A stretch of DNA of 64,000 nucleotides, taken from NCBI RefSeq assembly GCF_029714405.1, contig NZ_CP121650.1, forward strand, positions 558,001-622,000. Direction: 5' to 3'. Origin of the DNA: Bradyrhizobium sp. CB82. Its GTDB lineage: Bacteria; Pseudomonadota; Alphaproteobacteria; Rhizobiales; Xanthobacteraceae. Within the stretch, counting starts at the first letter, position 1. Every line of letters starts with the position of its first letter. This document shows, piece after piece, positions 40,974 through 49,417 of the stretch. A program made the translations under genes and the position numbers. Below the pieces are notes generated by a model. That model was not told the origin of the DNA, ran no database searches, and saw only the letters and a program-made list of their open reading frames with translations.

Positions 40974-42221
40974 ATGAGCAAGAATCGCATCTTTAGTTAT
41001 GAAAATCTCGTTGTCGTCCTGATGGGAGCCGCGTTTGGCTTCGTATTTTTCGACCGTCTGGCGCTGAACTTTCTATCTCCATTTCTGGTGCCTGAGTTGC
41101 AGCTGAATAACACTCAGCTGGGTGCCCTCGCGGGTGGTCTGGCGCTGACCTGGGCAATCGCCGGGTATGCCGTCGGCACTCTTTCAGACTATCTTCAAAA
41201 TCGTAAGACGCTGCTGGTCTGCGCGATAGTAATCTTCTCGATCTGCTCGGTAGGATCCGGTCTCGCCAATTCGTTTCTGACGTTGCTTGCCGCGCGCCTC
41301 GTTATGGGATTTGCGGAAGGACCCGTACTTCCGATCGCGCAATCGATCATGGCTGCGGAATCGTCGGAGCACCGTCGCGGCTTCAACATGGGCGTTCTGC
41401 AGAACTTCTTCAGCGCGCTCCTGAGTAATTTTGCCGCTCCTCTGGTGCTCGTGGCAATTGGGCAGACCTACGGCTGGAGAAGTGCTTTCTACATTGCGGC
41501 GGTGCCTGGCTTCGTGGTGGCGGCCTTGATCGTCGCATTTATCCGTGAACCCTCATCGGGTGCCGCTCCGATATCGGCTGCGTCAGCGCGCAATACGATA
41601 CCGCTTTTGACGATGCTGAAACATCGCAACATCTGGGTTTGCGCCATCGTGAGCTGCCTGATGGTGTCGTGGCTCCTGATCCAGATAACGTTCCTTCCGA
41701 TCTACCTGGTGCAGGTTCGCGGTCTGTCGCCCGTCGCGATGAGCGTTGCCGTGGCCGCCACCGGTATCGCAACGGCCGCGTCTTCAATCATCGTACCGGC
41801 GCTGTCGGACCGCTTTGGCCGCCGTCCGATTCTCATCCTGTCAGGCTTCGTTGCCGTGATTGCTCCGGTGACAACCGTAATGTTCGACGGACCTTTGCCT
41901 GTGATGGTGTTGCTCATGGGTGTCGGCAATCTCGCCATTGGCAGCTTCTCGTTGTTCATGGCCACTGTGCCGTCCGAGACAATCCCGCCGACCCATGTTG
42001 CTACTGCGCTTGGCTTCATCATGGGGGTTGGCGAGCTCGGGGGCGGTTTCGCGGGCCCGGCCCTCGCCGGGATCGCTTCCGACGTGTTCGGTCCGTCCAG
42101 CTCGATGTGGATCTCCGCTACGCTTTGTATCTGTGCAGGCTTGCTTTGCTTGATGCTGGAGGAGACTGCGCCGCGGGTGCTCGAGCGCCACAAAAGAATG
42201 ATTGTGAGTTCGCCGGCATAA
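40974..42221 (+). CDS. Major facilitator superfamily transporter
   Basis: Start at 40974 has AGGGAGGG upstream (415 residues). About 12 predicted membrane segments; the cytoplasmic loops DRLALNFLSPFLVPELQL and ALSDRFGRRPILILSGFVAV carry the MFS signature pattern (D-R-x-G-R-R). The set of aromatic-acid and organic-anion carriers of rhizobia is most alike. It probably imports the substrate of the two-component hydroxylase encoded by the neighbouring genes. Confidence 0.87.
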   Translation: MSKNRIFSYENLVVVLMGAAFGFVFFDRLALNFLSPFLVPELQLNNTQLGALAGGLALTWAIAGYAVGTLSDYLQNRKTLLVCAIVIFSICSVGSGLANSFLTLLAARLVMGFAEGPVLPIAQSIMAAESSEHRRGFNMGVLQNFFSALLSNFAAPLVLVAIGQTYGWRSAFYIAAVPGFVVAALIVAFIREPSSGAAPISAASARNTIPLLTMLKHRNIWVCAIVSCLMVSWLLIQITFLPIYLVQVRGLSPVAMSVAVAATGIATAASSIIVPALSDRFGRRPILILSGFVAVIAPVTTVMFDGPLPVMVLLMGVGNLAIGSFSLFMATVPSETIPPTHVATALGFIMGVGELGGGFAGPALAGIASDVFGPSSSMWISATLCICAGLLCLMLEETAPRVLERHKRMIVSSPA

Positions 42222-42276
42222 ATGAGTATCGCCGGTTAGCTGCGACGCGCTCAACGGAAATATCAGGAGATTGAAA

Positions 42277-43527
42277 ATGAACGTTCAGGCCATACCCAAG
42301 AGCCTGCCGATACCGGAACCTCACCTCACACCGCAGGATCTGGTGGACCGCGCCGCGTCGATGAGAACGCTGTTGAGGGAATCGCAGGACGAAACCGATG
42401 AGCGGGGACATTATTCGGACGAAATCCAGCAGAAGTTCATCGATGCTGGATTCTATCGGATCTTGCAGCCCAAAATGTTTGGTGGCTATGAGTTCGATTA
42501 CGAAACATTTTTCCGCGTCATGGTTGAGGTATCGCGCGGTCATCCGTCCGCAGGGTGGTGCTTGACGTTGGCCGCTTCTCATGCGCCCGTCATAGCCTCG
42601 CACTGGTCGGAAGCTGCACAGATCGAAATCTTCGGTTCATCCGGACATTTCGCGTCACCGCACCGGGCTGCCCCCGGGGGCACGTGCCTGCCGGTCGAGG
42701 GCGGCTATATCATCAATGGTGTGTGGCCATATTCGTCGGGAATACCGCACAGCACGCACTTCCTGGGCGCGACGTTGCTTCAAACGTCGTTCCCGCCACG
42801 AATGCTCCACTTCGTTGTGCCGCGGGGGCGATACACAATTCTGGGCGATTGGGGTGGAGACCGTACCTTGGGCATGCGCGGCTCCGGCTCGAACAGCGTC
42901 AAGCTGGATAATGTCTTCGTGCCCGAGCACATGACCGCGTTCTTCGACGCGCTGGGTATAAAGCAGGATCTCTCCGATGGCACACCCGGAACGCGATTGC
43001 ATGGCAACCCCATGTATCTCGGCGTTCTCATGGGTCCTTATCACGCGTCCCTGACGTCGCCTATCATCGGTGCCGCGCGCGCTGCGATCGATGAATATCG
43101 CGATATCCTGTTCTCGCAAAACACATTTGTTCCACCTTTCATCAAGCGTGCCTTCGAGACTGATTTCCAGGTCAACTATGGCCGCGCCATAGCCTTGACC
43201 GATGCGGCTGAAGGCGTGCTGCTGCAGGGTTTGCGTAAGCACATGGACTACTGCCAGCGGTGGGCGAAGACGGGCTTGCAAGCCTCCACGGAAGAAAACT
43301 TGCGGCTCTGGGGGATGCTGCAGAACGGCGCACGTCTTGCCTGTGAAGCCATCGAGCTCTTGTTCCAGACAGCCGGGTCGACCGCGGCGCGGAAGGGCTC
43401 AAGGATGCTTCGATACTTTGGCGACGCCCAGATGTATCGAGGACACATGTCCTCCCAGTACATGACCTTCGCGAAGTACATTGGTCGCAGCAATCTCGGG
43501 CTGCCGACCGGTTTTCTGGATCTCTGA
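42277..43527 (+). CDS. Flavin-dependent hydroxylase, acyl-CoA dehydrogenase fold (HpaB/HsaA-like)
   Basis: AGGAGA (42264-42269) favours ATG 42277, giving 416 residues. The fold is that of acyl-CoA dehydrogenase but with features of the oxygenase group: VSRGHPSAGWCLTLAASHAP and RTLGMRGSGSNSVKLDNVFV, no CoA dehydrogenase YEG site, and a C-terminal ACAD-like domain (RLWGMLQNGARLACEAIELL). Two-component monooxygenases of this kind take reduced FMN or FAD from a separate reductase; the reductase at 40300 fits. The substrate is probably an aromatic compound. Confidence 0.8.
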   Translation: MNVQAIPKSLPIPEPHLTPQDLVDRAASMRTLLRESQDETDERGHYSDEIQQKFIDAGFYRILQPKMFGGYEFDYETFFRVMVEVSRGHPSAGWCLTLAASHAPVIASHWSEAAQIEIFGSSGHFASPHRAAPGGTCLPVEGGYIINGVWPYSSGIPHSTHFLGATLLQTSFPPRMLHFVVPRGRYTILGDWGGDRTLGMRGSGSNSVKLDNVFVPEHMTAFFDALGIKQDLSDGTPGTRLHGNPMYLGVLMGPYHASLTSPIIGAARAAIDEYRDILFSQNTFVPPFIKRAFETDFQVNYGRAIALTDAAEGVLLQGLRKHMDYCQRWAKTGLQASTEENLRLWGMLQNGARLACEAIELLFQTAGSTAARKGSRMLRYFGDAQMYRGHMSSQYMTFAKYIGRSNLGLPTGFLDL

Positions 43528-43545
43528 AGAAAGTCGGAGGTGCAC

Positions 43546-44622
43546 GTGACTCAAACTAAAGCAAAACCTGCTCCGTTGGTGCTGGCGGATCAGGGATTCT
43601 TTTGGACCGGTTTGGTCCGCCAGCAGACACCGAATGGCACCATCGCTGCGGGCCAGATGTTTGTTCAGTATCAGATCCCGGAGCACATCCGGCATCCATA
43701 TCCCATCGTGATGGTGCACGGAGGTGGGGGGCAGGCAACGGATTTTCTCGGTACCCCCGATGGACGGCCTGGATGGGCCACTTACTTTCTGAAACAGGGT
43801 TACGCGGTCTATGTCGTCGACCGCCCTGGCCACGGTCGCTCACCCCTGCATCCGGAGGCTCTGGGTCCCATGACACCTCCGTTGACATACGAATTTGCCA
43901 TGACGCTGTTTAGCGCGCCCGGCAAGCAGCCGAACAGCTGGCCGAACGCGCAAAAGCACAATCAGTGGCCCGGCTCCGGCGTCGTCGCTGATCCAGCCCT
44001 GGACCAATTCATCGCGACCCAAGGTCCATTCCTTGTGTTCTTGGCACAGACGCAACAGCTGATGCAGCGAGCCGGAGCCGAATTGCTGGATCGTATCGGT
44101 CCAGCGATCCTGCTCACCCATTCCATGGGCGCGCCCTTCGGCTGGCTCGTGGCCGATAGTCGACCGCACCTGGTGAAAGGCATTGTCGCGGTTGAGCCAA
44201 TGGGGCCCCCTTTCGCCCAATTGCCAATGGGGCTGGGTGACCTCTCATACGGACTCACGGCAATCCCGATGACGTTCGATCCGCCCGTCAAAGGCCCAAC
44301 TGAACTGCGGCGCGAAATCCGCAAAGCTCCGAAGCCGGGGCTGGCGGACTGCTTCGTTCAGAAAGAGCCGGCGAGGCGTCTTCCCAACCTCGCGTCGATA
44401 CCCGTTGCAGTCGTGACATCGGAGGCGTCGGCCTGGTCCATGCACGACCACGGCACCGTCGATTATCTCGTCCAGGCAGGCGTGCGAGCCGTCCATCTGC
44501 GCCTCGAAGGCCATGGCCTGCACGGCAACGGCCACCTGATGATGCAAGAAAGGAACAGCGATGACATTGCTGCCTTTCTGGAAAGGTGGATCTCGGAACG
44601 TGTGGGGTCACGGCCAACATAA
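43546..44622 (+). CDS. Alpha/beta hydrolase
   Basis: A GTG at 43546 with GGAGG (43536-43540) gives 358 residues. The nucleophile elbow is LTHSMGAPFGWL (G-x-S-x-G type: T-H-S-M-G), preceded by YPIVMVHGGGGQATDFLG for the oxyanion hole; the C-terminal GHGLHGNGHLMMQER holds the candidate catalytic histidine. No signal peptide. The large insertion between strands 5 and 6 (residues about 120-170) suggests a lid domain. It may hydrolyse an ester or the C-C bond product of the neighbouring oxygenase. Confidence 0.8.
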   Translation: MTQTKAKPAPLVLADQGFFWTGLVRQQTPNGTIAAGQMFVQYQIPEHIRHPYPIVMVHGGGGQATDFLGTPDGRPGWATYFLKQGYAVYVVDRPGHGRSPLHPEALGPMTPPLTYEFAMTLFSAPGKQPNSWPNAQKHNQWPGSGVVADPALDQFIATQGPFLVFLAQTQQLMQRAGAELLDRIGPAILLTHSMGAPFGWLVADSRPHLVKGIVAVEPMGPPFAQLPMGLGDLSYGLTAIPMTFDPPVKGPTELRREIRKAPKPGLADCFVQKEPARRLPNLASIPVAVVTSEASAWSMHDHGTVDYLVQAGVRAVHLRLEGHGLHGNGHLMMQERNSDDIAAFLERWISERVGSRPT

Positions 44623-44727
44623 ATTCGATTGTTCGCGCCGCCGCACTTGTGGTGAAGCAGCGGACTGGAAGGTGCGAGTGAGGTGGTCCGGTTTGTCAGC
44701 AGACCGTTAGCGCAAGAGGAGTGCGAG

Positions 44728-45027
44728 ATGGCGAAGAAGGGATATTGGGTCGGTCACATCAACGTCACGAGCCCGGAGCGCTACAAGGACTACATCGCGG
44801 CTAACGCCTTACCCTTCAAGAAGTACGGGGCGCGGTTCCTTGTCCGGAACGGTGCATGCGAAGTGCACGGCGACGCACTTCAAGGGCGTCGCCACGTCGT
44901 CATCGAGTTCGAAAGCTACGCAATAGCCAAGGCCTGCTACGACTCGCCGGAGTATCAGGCGGCGGCCAAGATTCGCGATGAAGCCAGCACCTCCGATTTC
45001 GTCATGATCGAGGGCCACGAGGAATAA
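44728..45027 (+). CDS. DUF1330 family protein
   Basis: 99 residues; AGAGGAG precedes ATG 44728. MAKKGYWVGHINVTSPERYK and DYIAANALPFKKYGARFLVRNG match the small alpha+beta-barrel DUF1330 proteins, which are often 95-105 residues and found beside catabolic operons. Such proteins are structurally dimeric ferredoxin-like folds with no settled function. Placed between the hydrolase and SDR it may be an accessory or isomerase in the same route. Confidence 0.75.
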   Translation: MAKKGYWVGHINVTSPERYKDYIAANALPFKKYGARFLVRNGACEVHGDALQGRRHVVIEFESYAIAKACYDSPEYQAAAKIRDEASTSDFVMIEGHEE

Positions 45028-45177
45028 CAGCGATCCGCAGCGGGGGTTGGCAACTTACGATTAAGAGCCTAGCCGGATGTGGAGACACTAATTCGTTCCA
45101 CAGTATGCCGGTCAGTATCTATAGCCCTAGCGGAGCGGCTTTCACTCCACCTTCTCGCTCATGCTCGAGGAGGCGCG

Positions 45178-46116
45178 ATGACGCCGAGGGGGGCGCGCAA
45201 GCATCAGGAGCACCGTCAATTGAAAGAAATCGAAGATAAGGTCGCGTTCATCACGGGAGGCGCGAGTGGGATCGGGTTCGGAATGGCCCGCGCGTTCCTG
45301 CAACATGGGGTGAAGATCGTTATCGCGGACGTCCGTCAATCGCATCTCGATGCGGCTGCTTCCGCCCTGAGTCGCTCCAACAAGAATTACCATCTGATCC
45401 GTCTGGACGTTACCGACCGCGAGTCAATGGCACAGGCCGGGACGGAGACCGAGAGGGTATTCGGCAAGGTCCACATACTCTGCAACAATGCAGGCGTATC
45501 GAGCATGGTGGCTATGGAAGACGCGAGCTTCGCGGATTGGGATTTTGTGATGAACATCAACGTCGGGGGTGTCGTCAACGGCGTCGCGACGTTCGTTCCC
45601 CGAATTCGGGCGCATGGAGAGGGTGGTCATATCGTCAACACCTCCTCGATGGCCGGCATCCTCGCTCTTCCCAATCCCGGTGGCATCTACTCGACATCCA
45701 AATTCGCGGTGCGCGGCCTGACGGAGTCGTTGCGAATGGCACTCGGGCCGCACAACATTGGCGTTTCGCTCCTTTGCCCTGGCTTGGTTCGCAGCAATCT
45801 CATCGACACGACGCTTCACCTCAACACGCTCGGTTCTGCTCAACCGGCGGGCGGCCCATTCGCGGCCGGCGGTTCGCCGTTGGAAGCCGGGATGGACCCT
45901 CTTGCCGTAGGCGAACGGGTGGTCGAAGGAATCGTCGGGAACGAGCCATACATTTTTCCGCACGGCGAATTCAAAGACGAAGTCGCAGAGTCGTTCGGAG
46001 AGATACTTCAGTCGTTCCCCGCCGATCGAGACGTCGATCCGAAACGGCAACAGTTCGAAGCGATGCGCCGGCAAGCGACGACGGAGGCCAAGCGCTTGGC
46101 TGCAAGCATTGGTTAG
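45178..46116 (+). CDS. Short-chain dehydrogenase/reductase
   Basis: The start at 45178 has GAGGAGG a few bases upstream; a TTG at 45220 is an alternative. 312 residues. KVAFITGGASGIGFGMARAF (TGxxxGxG), CNNAGVSSM, and the serine-tyrosine-lysine triad in NTSSMAGILALPN and GIYSTSKFAV. The C-terminal 60 residues extend beyond a standard SDR and are charged. It is a member of the long classical SDR group and probably uses NAD(P). Confidence 0.82.
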   Translation: MTPRGARKHQEHRQLKEIEDKVAFITGGASGIGFGMARAFLQHGVKIVIADVRQSHLDAAASALSRSNKNYHLIRLDVTDRESMAQAGTETERVFGKVHILCNNAGVSSMVAMEDASFADWDFVMNINVGGVVNGVATFVPRIRAHGEGGHIVNTSSMAGILALPNPGGIYSTSKFAVRGLTESLRMALGPHNIGVSLLCPGLVRSNLIDTTLHLNTLGSAQPAGGPFAAGGSPLEAGMDPLAVGERVVEGIVGNEPYIFPHGEFKDEVAESFGEILQSFPADRDVDPKRQQFEAMRRQATTEAKRLAASIG

Positions 46117-46137
46117 AACTTACTACGGGGACGAGCG

Positions 46138-46578
46138 GTGGAGAACCGAAACATCGACGTGAACCTCACTGGCGTCTTTGCGACGATCCGGGCATCTGCA
46201 TGTCACATGAAGCGGGGCAAAGGCGGCAGTATCGTCATCACGACGTCGGTTGCTGCCTATTTGAACGAAGGAATGACCGGCGCGGCTTACATGGCCGCAA
46301 AGGCCGGTGCTGCGCATCTGATGCGCAACGTCGCTCTCGAGCTTGCGCTGCACAACATTCGCGTCGATGCGATCGCGCCCGGATTCATTGTCACCAACAT
46401 CGGAGGCGGCTGGCTCAAACAGGCGGGAGTACAGAAATCGATGGCCGCCGCGATACCGATCGGCCGAATGGGGACGACCGAGGATCTGAAAGGTCTTGCG
46501 CTCTTTCTGGCGTCGCCAGCGTCCGGCTTCGTCACAGGCGTGCAAATTCCAATTAACGGCGGGGGAAGTTCGGAATGA
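46138..46578 (+). pseudogene. N-terminally truncated SDR fragment
   Basis: This frame encodes 146 residues starting at a GTG but corresponds only to the second half of an SDR: DVNLTGVFATIRASACHMKR, the triad region ITTSVAAYLNEGMTGAAYMAAK and IPIGRMGTTEDLKGLALFLAS. The NAD-binding TGxxxGxG segment is absent, and just 21 bp separate it from the stop of the preceding SDR. A deletion has removed the 5' half, so a functional enzyme is unlikely, though a translated fragment is possible. Confidence 0.7.
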
Positions 46579-46647
46579 GGCCTCGCCGAGTGTCAGCCCG
46601 AGCATCGGGCGTTCGCCATTTAAGAAAAGCGTTTAGGGAGAAGTGAT

Positions 46648-47883
46648 ATGAACATGAACGGTCTCAGCCTGCAGGTGAAGAGCGCGCTCAGCGGCGGGGT
46701 CATCCTGCTTGCACTAGTCGGAGGAGCTGCGGCCGGGTCGCAATACGGTCCCGGTGCATCCGATACCGAGATCAAATTCGGACAGAATATGCCCTACAGC
46801 GGCCCGGCATCGATCTTTTCGGTGCAGGGCATGACGTTGTCGGCCTACTTCAAGATGATCAACGATCGTGGTGGAATTCGCGGCCGCAAGCTGAACTTCA
46901 TCTCGCTGGACGACGGCTACAGTCCGTCCAAGGCGATGGAACAGGCGCGGCGTCTCGTCGAAAACGACGAGGTCCTGTTCATCGGAGCCTCGCATGGCAC
47001 GCCAGCCAACATGGCAATCCGGCCCTATCTCAATGCGAAGAAGATTCCGACGATCTTCGCGATTAATGGCCTCGCCGCCATGGGAGATCTCGGTAAGTAT
47101 CCCTGGACGATCGGCTGGCAGCCGACGTACGAGGGCGAAGCGCGCATCTATGCGCGATACGTCTTACAGCAGAAGCCGAATGCAAAGATCGCGATCCTTT
47201 ATCAGAACGACGACCTAGGCAAAGCCTACGTCAAGGGTATCGAATATGAGCTTGGCGAGAAGGCCAAGGCGATGATAGTGGCCAAGCAGAGCTATGATAT
47301 CACGGCGCCGACTGTCGACTCGCAAGTCGCCATTCTCAAGGAAAGCGGCGCCGATGTCTTTATCAATGCCTCGACGCCGAAGTTCGCCGCTCAGTCCATC
47401 CGGATCGCCTACGACACCGGCTGGCATCCGCTTCAGCTCCTCAGCTATACGTCGGCCTCCGTTGCAACCGTGATGGTTCCTGCCGGCGTAGAGAAGGCGG
47501 CCGGCATCATCTCCTCAACCTTCTTCAAGGATCCCAGCGATCCTCAATGGGCCAACGATCCCGACCTGCTTGAATACACGGCCTTCCTGGCGAAGTATCG
47601 TCCCGGCGCGAACGTCAACGACATTTTCAATCTGGTCGGCTATCTGTTGGCCGAATCGATCGAGAAAGTCATTGAGCAGTGTGGGGACAATCTGACCCGC
47701 GAGAACTTGATGGCGCAGGCGCTGAACATGAACGTCCGCATTCCGATGCTGCTCCCGGGCGTGATGATGCAGACCAGCGCGAAATCGCCCTATCCCATTA
47801 AGACGCTCCAGCTTCAGCGGTTTGACGGCAAGTCGTCATTCGTGCTCTTCGGTGAGCTCATGAATGCCGCACCTGAGGATTGA
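46648..47883 (+). CDS. Liv-type ABC transporter substrate-binding protein
   Basis: 411 residues, GGGAGA upstream. Residues 1-31 (ending VGGAAAGSQ) carry a signal peptide. DTEIKFGQNMPYSGPASIFS begins the mature Peripla_BP_6 domain, followed by IRGRKLNFISLDDGYSPSKA. C-terminal CGDNLTRENLMAQALNMNVR and LPGVMMQTSAKS match a decayed copy immediately downstream. As at 28892, no membrane components follow, so it may share a transporter with other clusters. Confidence 0.87.
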   Translation: MNMNGLSLQVKSALSGGVILLALVGGAAAGSQYGPGASDTEIKFGQNMPYSGPASIFSVQGMTLSAYFKMINDRGGIRGRKLNFISLDDGYSPSKAMEQARRLVENDEVLFIGASHGTPANMAIRPYLNAKKIPTIFAINGLAAMGDLGKYPWTIGWQPTYEGEARIYARYVLQQKPNAKIAILYQNDDLGKAYVKGIEYELGEKAKAMIVAKQSYDITAPTVDSQVAILKESGADVFINASTPKFAAQSIRIAYDTGWHPLQLLSYTSASVATVMVPAGVEKAAGIISSTFFKDPSDPQWANDPDLLEYTAFLAKYRPGANVNDIFNLVGYLLAESIEKVIEQCGDNLTRENLMAQALNMNVRIPMLLPGVMMQTSAKSPYPIKTLQLQRFDGKSSFVLFGELMNAAPED

Positions 47884-47961
47884 TCGTCTTCGTGGTGCAG
47901 GGCGGGTTCTGGAAGAACGCGCATTGCTTTCTTTCGAGAATCGATCATCCCGACGCCTTGA

Positions 47962-48207
47962 GGCAACACAGTAGCCAACAACGGCATGGTGCAGGAGCAC
48001 GTGCTCAAGGCGGCCGGCAACGACCTCAGTCGCGAGAATATCGTGCGGTAGGTCCTGTCGATCAAAGACTTGGAATTGCCGATGCTACTGCCCGGCATCA
48101 AGGTCAATACCGGCGAGAGTGACCATTTGCCGATCGAGCAGCTGCAGTTCATGCGCTTCACCAACAAGCAGTGAGACCGGTTCGGCGAGGTGCTGTCGAC
48201 CAAGTAG
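47962..48207 (+). pseudogene. Decayed second copy of a substrate-binding protein (C-terminal part)
   Basis: One frame reads NTVANNGMVQEHVLKAAGND, then LSRENIVR, a TAG at 48049, VLSIKDLELPMLLPGIKVN, IEQLQFMRFTNKQ, a TGA at 48172, DRFGEVLSTK and a final TAG. These blocks align with the C-terminus of the intact gene just upstream (DNLTRENLMAQ, IPMLLPGVM). Both internal stops are single-base changes of plausible codons (CAG to TAG, TGG to TGA). The N-terminal three quarters are missing. Confidence 0.75.
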
Positions 48208-48361
48208 CGCCGATTTCGAACCGCATGCAATGATGTCGAGGCAGGTTGGTCCGCGGGTGCTGGCATTGCGCTGCAGCAACGATGAGAGCGATTCTGTTGA
48301 AAATTGAGGGCTATTGGGTTTTACTCCGCGGCACCGAAGCCTCGAGCCCTTGGTCTGTCGG

Positions 48362-49249
48362 ATGCAGGCGACGTCGAATTTTGCGGTGCAGGAGACACAC
48401 GGGGTCCTGAACCGCTTCCAGGCCGAATTCCGCGGCTCGAGCGAAGGGCTCGGCTGGTCGTCCGCATTTGCCTCGGTTCAGCGCGAACGGCCGTTCGAGG
48501 GGCACTTCCACGCACTATCCGACAATCTGATGGTGTTGCACCGGGGCGGCCCGGTCGACATCACGTATGTGATGGACGGCAAGTCGGTCGCTCGACACAT
48601 CCCGCGCGGTGGGGTTTTCTTCCTGCCGGCCGGCCATGCATGCAACGTGCTCCTGCGCGAACCGCTGGAATCCACCCATATCTATCTGCGCTCGGACCTT
48701 TTCGCCGGCGCTGACGGGTCGCCCGGCGTGATCAGCGGCCTTGCGCCGATGCTCGGCGATCAGGACGCTGTGCTGGAGCATCTTGCCTCGGCGATCGGTG
48801 ACACCATCACCGGTGGTCTGCCGGCCTCGTCGCTCTTCGTCGATCCGATCGCGCAAGCGATCGCCAACCGTTTCGTGGCGATCAACTTCCACAAGCCGAG
48901 CACGGAAGCCGGCAAGCATCCGAACCTGCTCAGTGGCAGGCAGATGGCACGCATTCGCGAATTCGTTGATGCCAATATCGATAGCGATATCCGTCTCGAC
49001 CAGCTGGCGGAGCTGTGCGGCCGCAGCACCGAGTATTTCGTGCGGCTTTTCAAGGCGACCAGCGGCGTCTCGCCTTATCAATACGTGCTCAATTTGCGCA
49101 TAGAGCGCGCCAGGGCGCTGCTTGCCGACGAGACCCTGAGTCTGGCCGAGATCGCGCTGGCTTGCGGCTTCTCCCATCAAGAGCATTTCACGCGGATGTT
49201 CCGCCGCTTTACTGGCATAACACCCGGACGATACCGACACAGCCACTAG
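48362..49249 (+). CDS. AraC-family transcriptional regulator, paralogue 3
   Basis: The ATG at 48362 aligns with starts of the two paralogues; a TTG at 48314 would add 16 residues. The product has 295 residues. Effector domain GLGWSSAFASVQRERPFEGH and VFFLPAGHACNVLLREPLES; DNA-binding domain IRLDQLAELCGRSTEYFVRL and LAEIALACGFSHQEHFTRMF with GITPGRYRHS. It directly precedes the hydroxyquinol operon, whose promoter region contains two direct repeats, and is its likely activator. Confidence 0.85.
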   Translation: MQATSNFAVQETHGVLNRFQAEFRGSSEGLGWSSAFASVQRERPFEGHFHALSDNLMVLHRGGPVDITYVMDGKSVARHIPRGGVFFLPAGHACNVLLREPLESTHIYLRSDLFAGADGSPGVISGLAPMLGDQDAVLEHLASAIGDTITGGLPASSLFVDPIAQAIANRFVAINFHKPSTEAGKHPNLLSGRQMARIREFVDANIDSDIRLDQLAELCGRSTEYFVRLFKATSGVSPYQYVLNLRIERARALLADETLSLAEIALACGFSHQEHFTRMFRRFTGITPGRYRHSH

Positions 49250-49307
49250 GTTCCGCTGATCGCGGCCGGGGCGGTCGACGGCTCAATGCGGTCCTGCATT
49301 ATTTTTC

Positions 49308-49341
49308 CGGTTTTGTGCAGATTTTCTTCGGTTTCGTGCAG
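49308..49341. promoter_or_regulatory. AraC-type direct-repeat operator of the hydroxyquinol operon
   Basis: CGGTTTTGTGCAG (49308-49320) and CGGTTTCGTGCAG (49329-49341) are direct repeats starting 21 bp apart, that is two helical turns. This is the classic arrangement for an AraC/XylS dimer, 76 bp upstream of the maleylacetate reductase start. Confidence 0.65.
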
Positions 49342-49417
49342 GCCCGCCGCGCCAGCCCGCCCCTAGGCTCCTCCCAACGACATGAGATCGCCGGTTCGCC
49401 GGCTTGGGAGGATTGCC

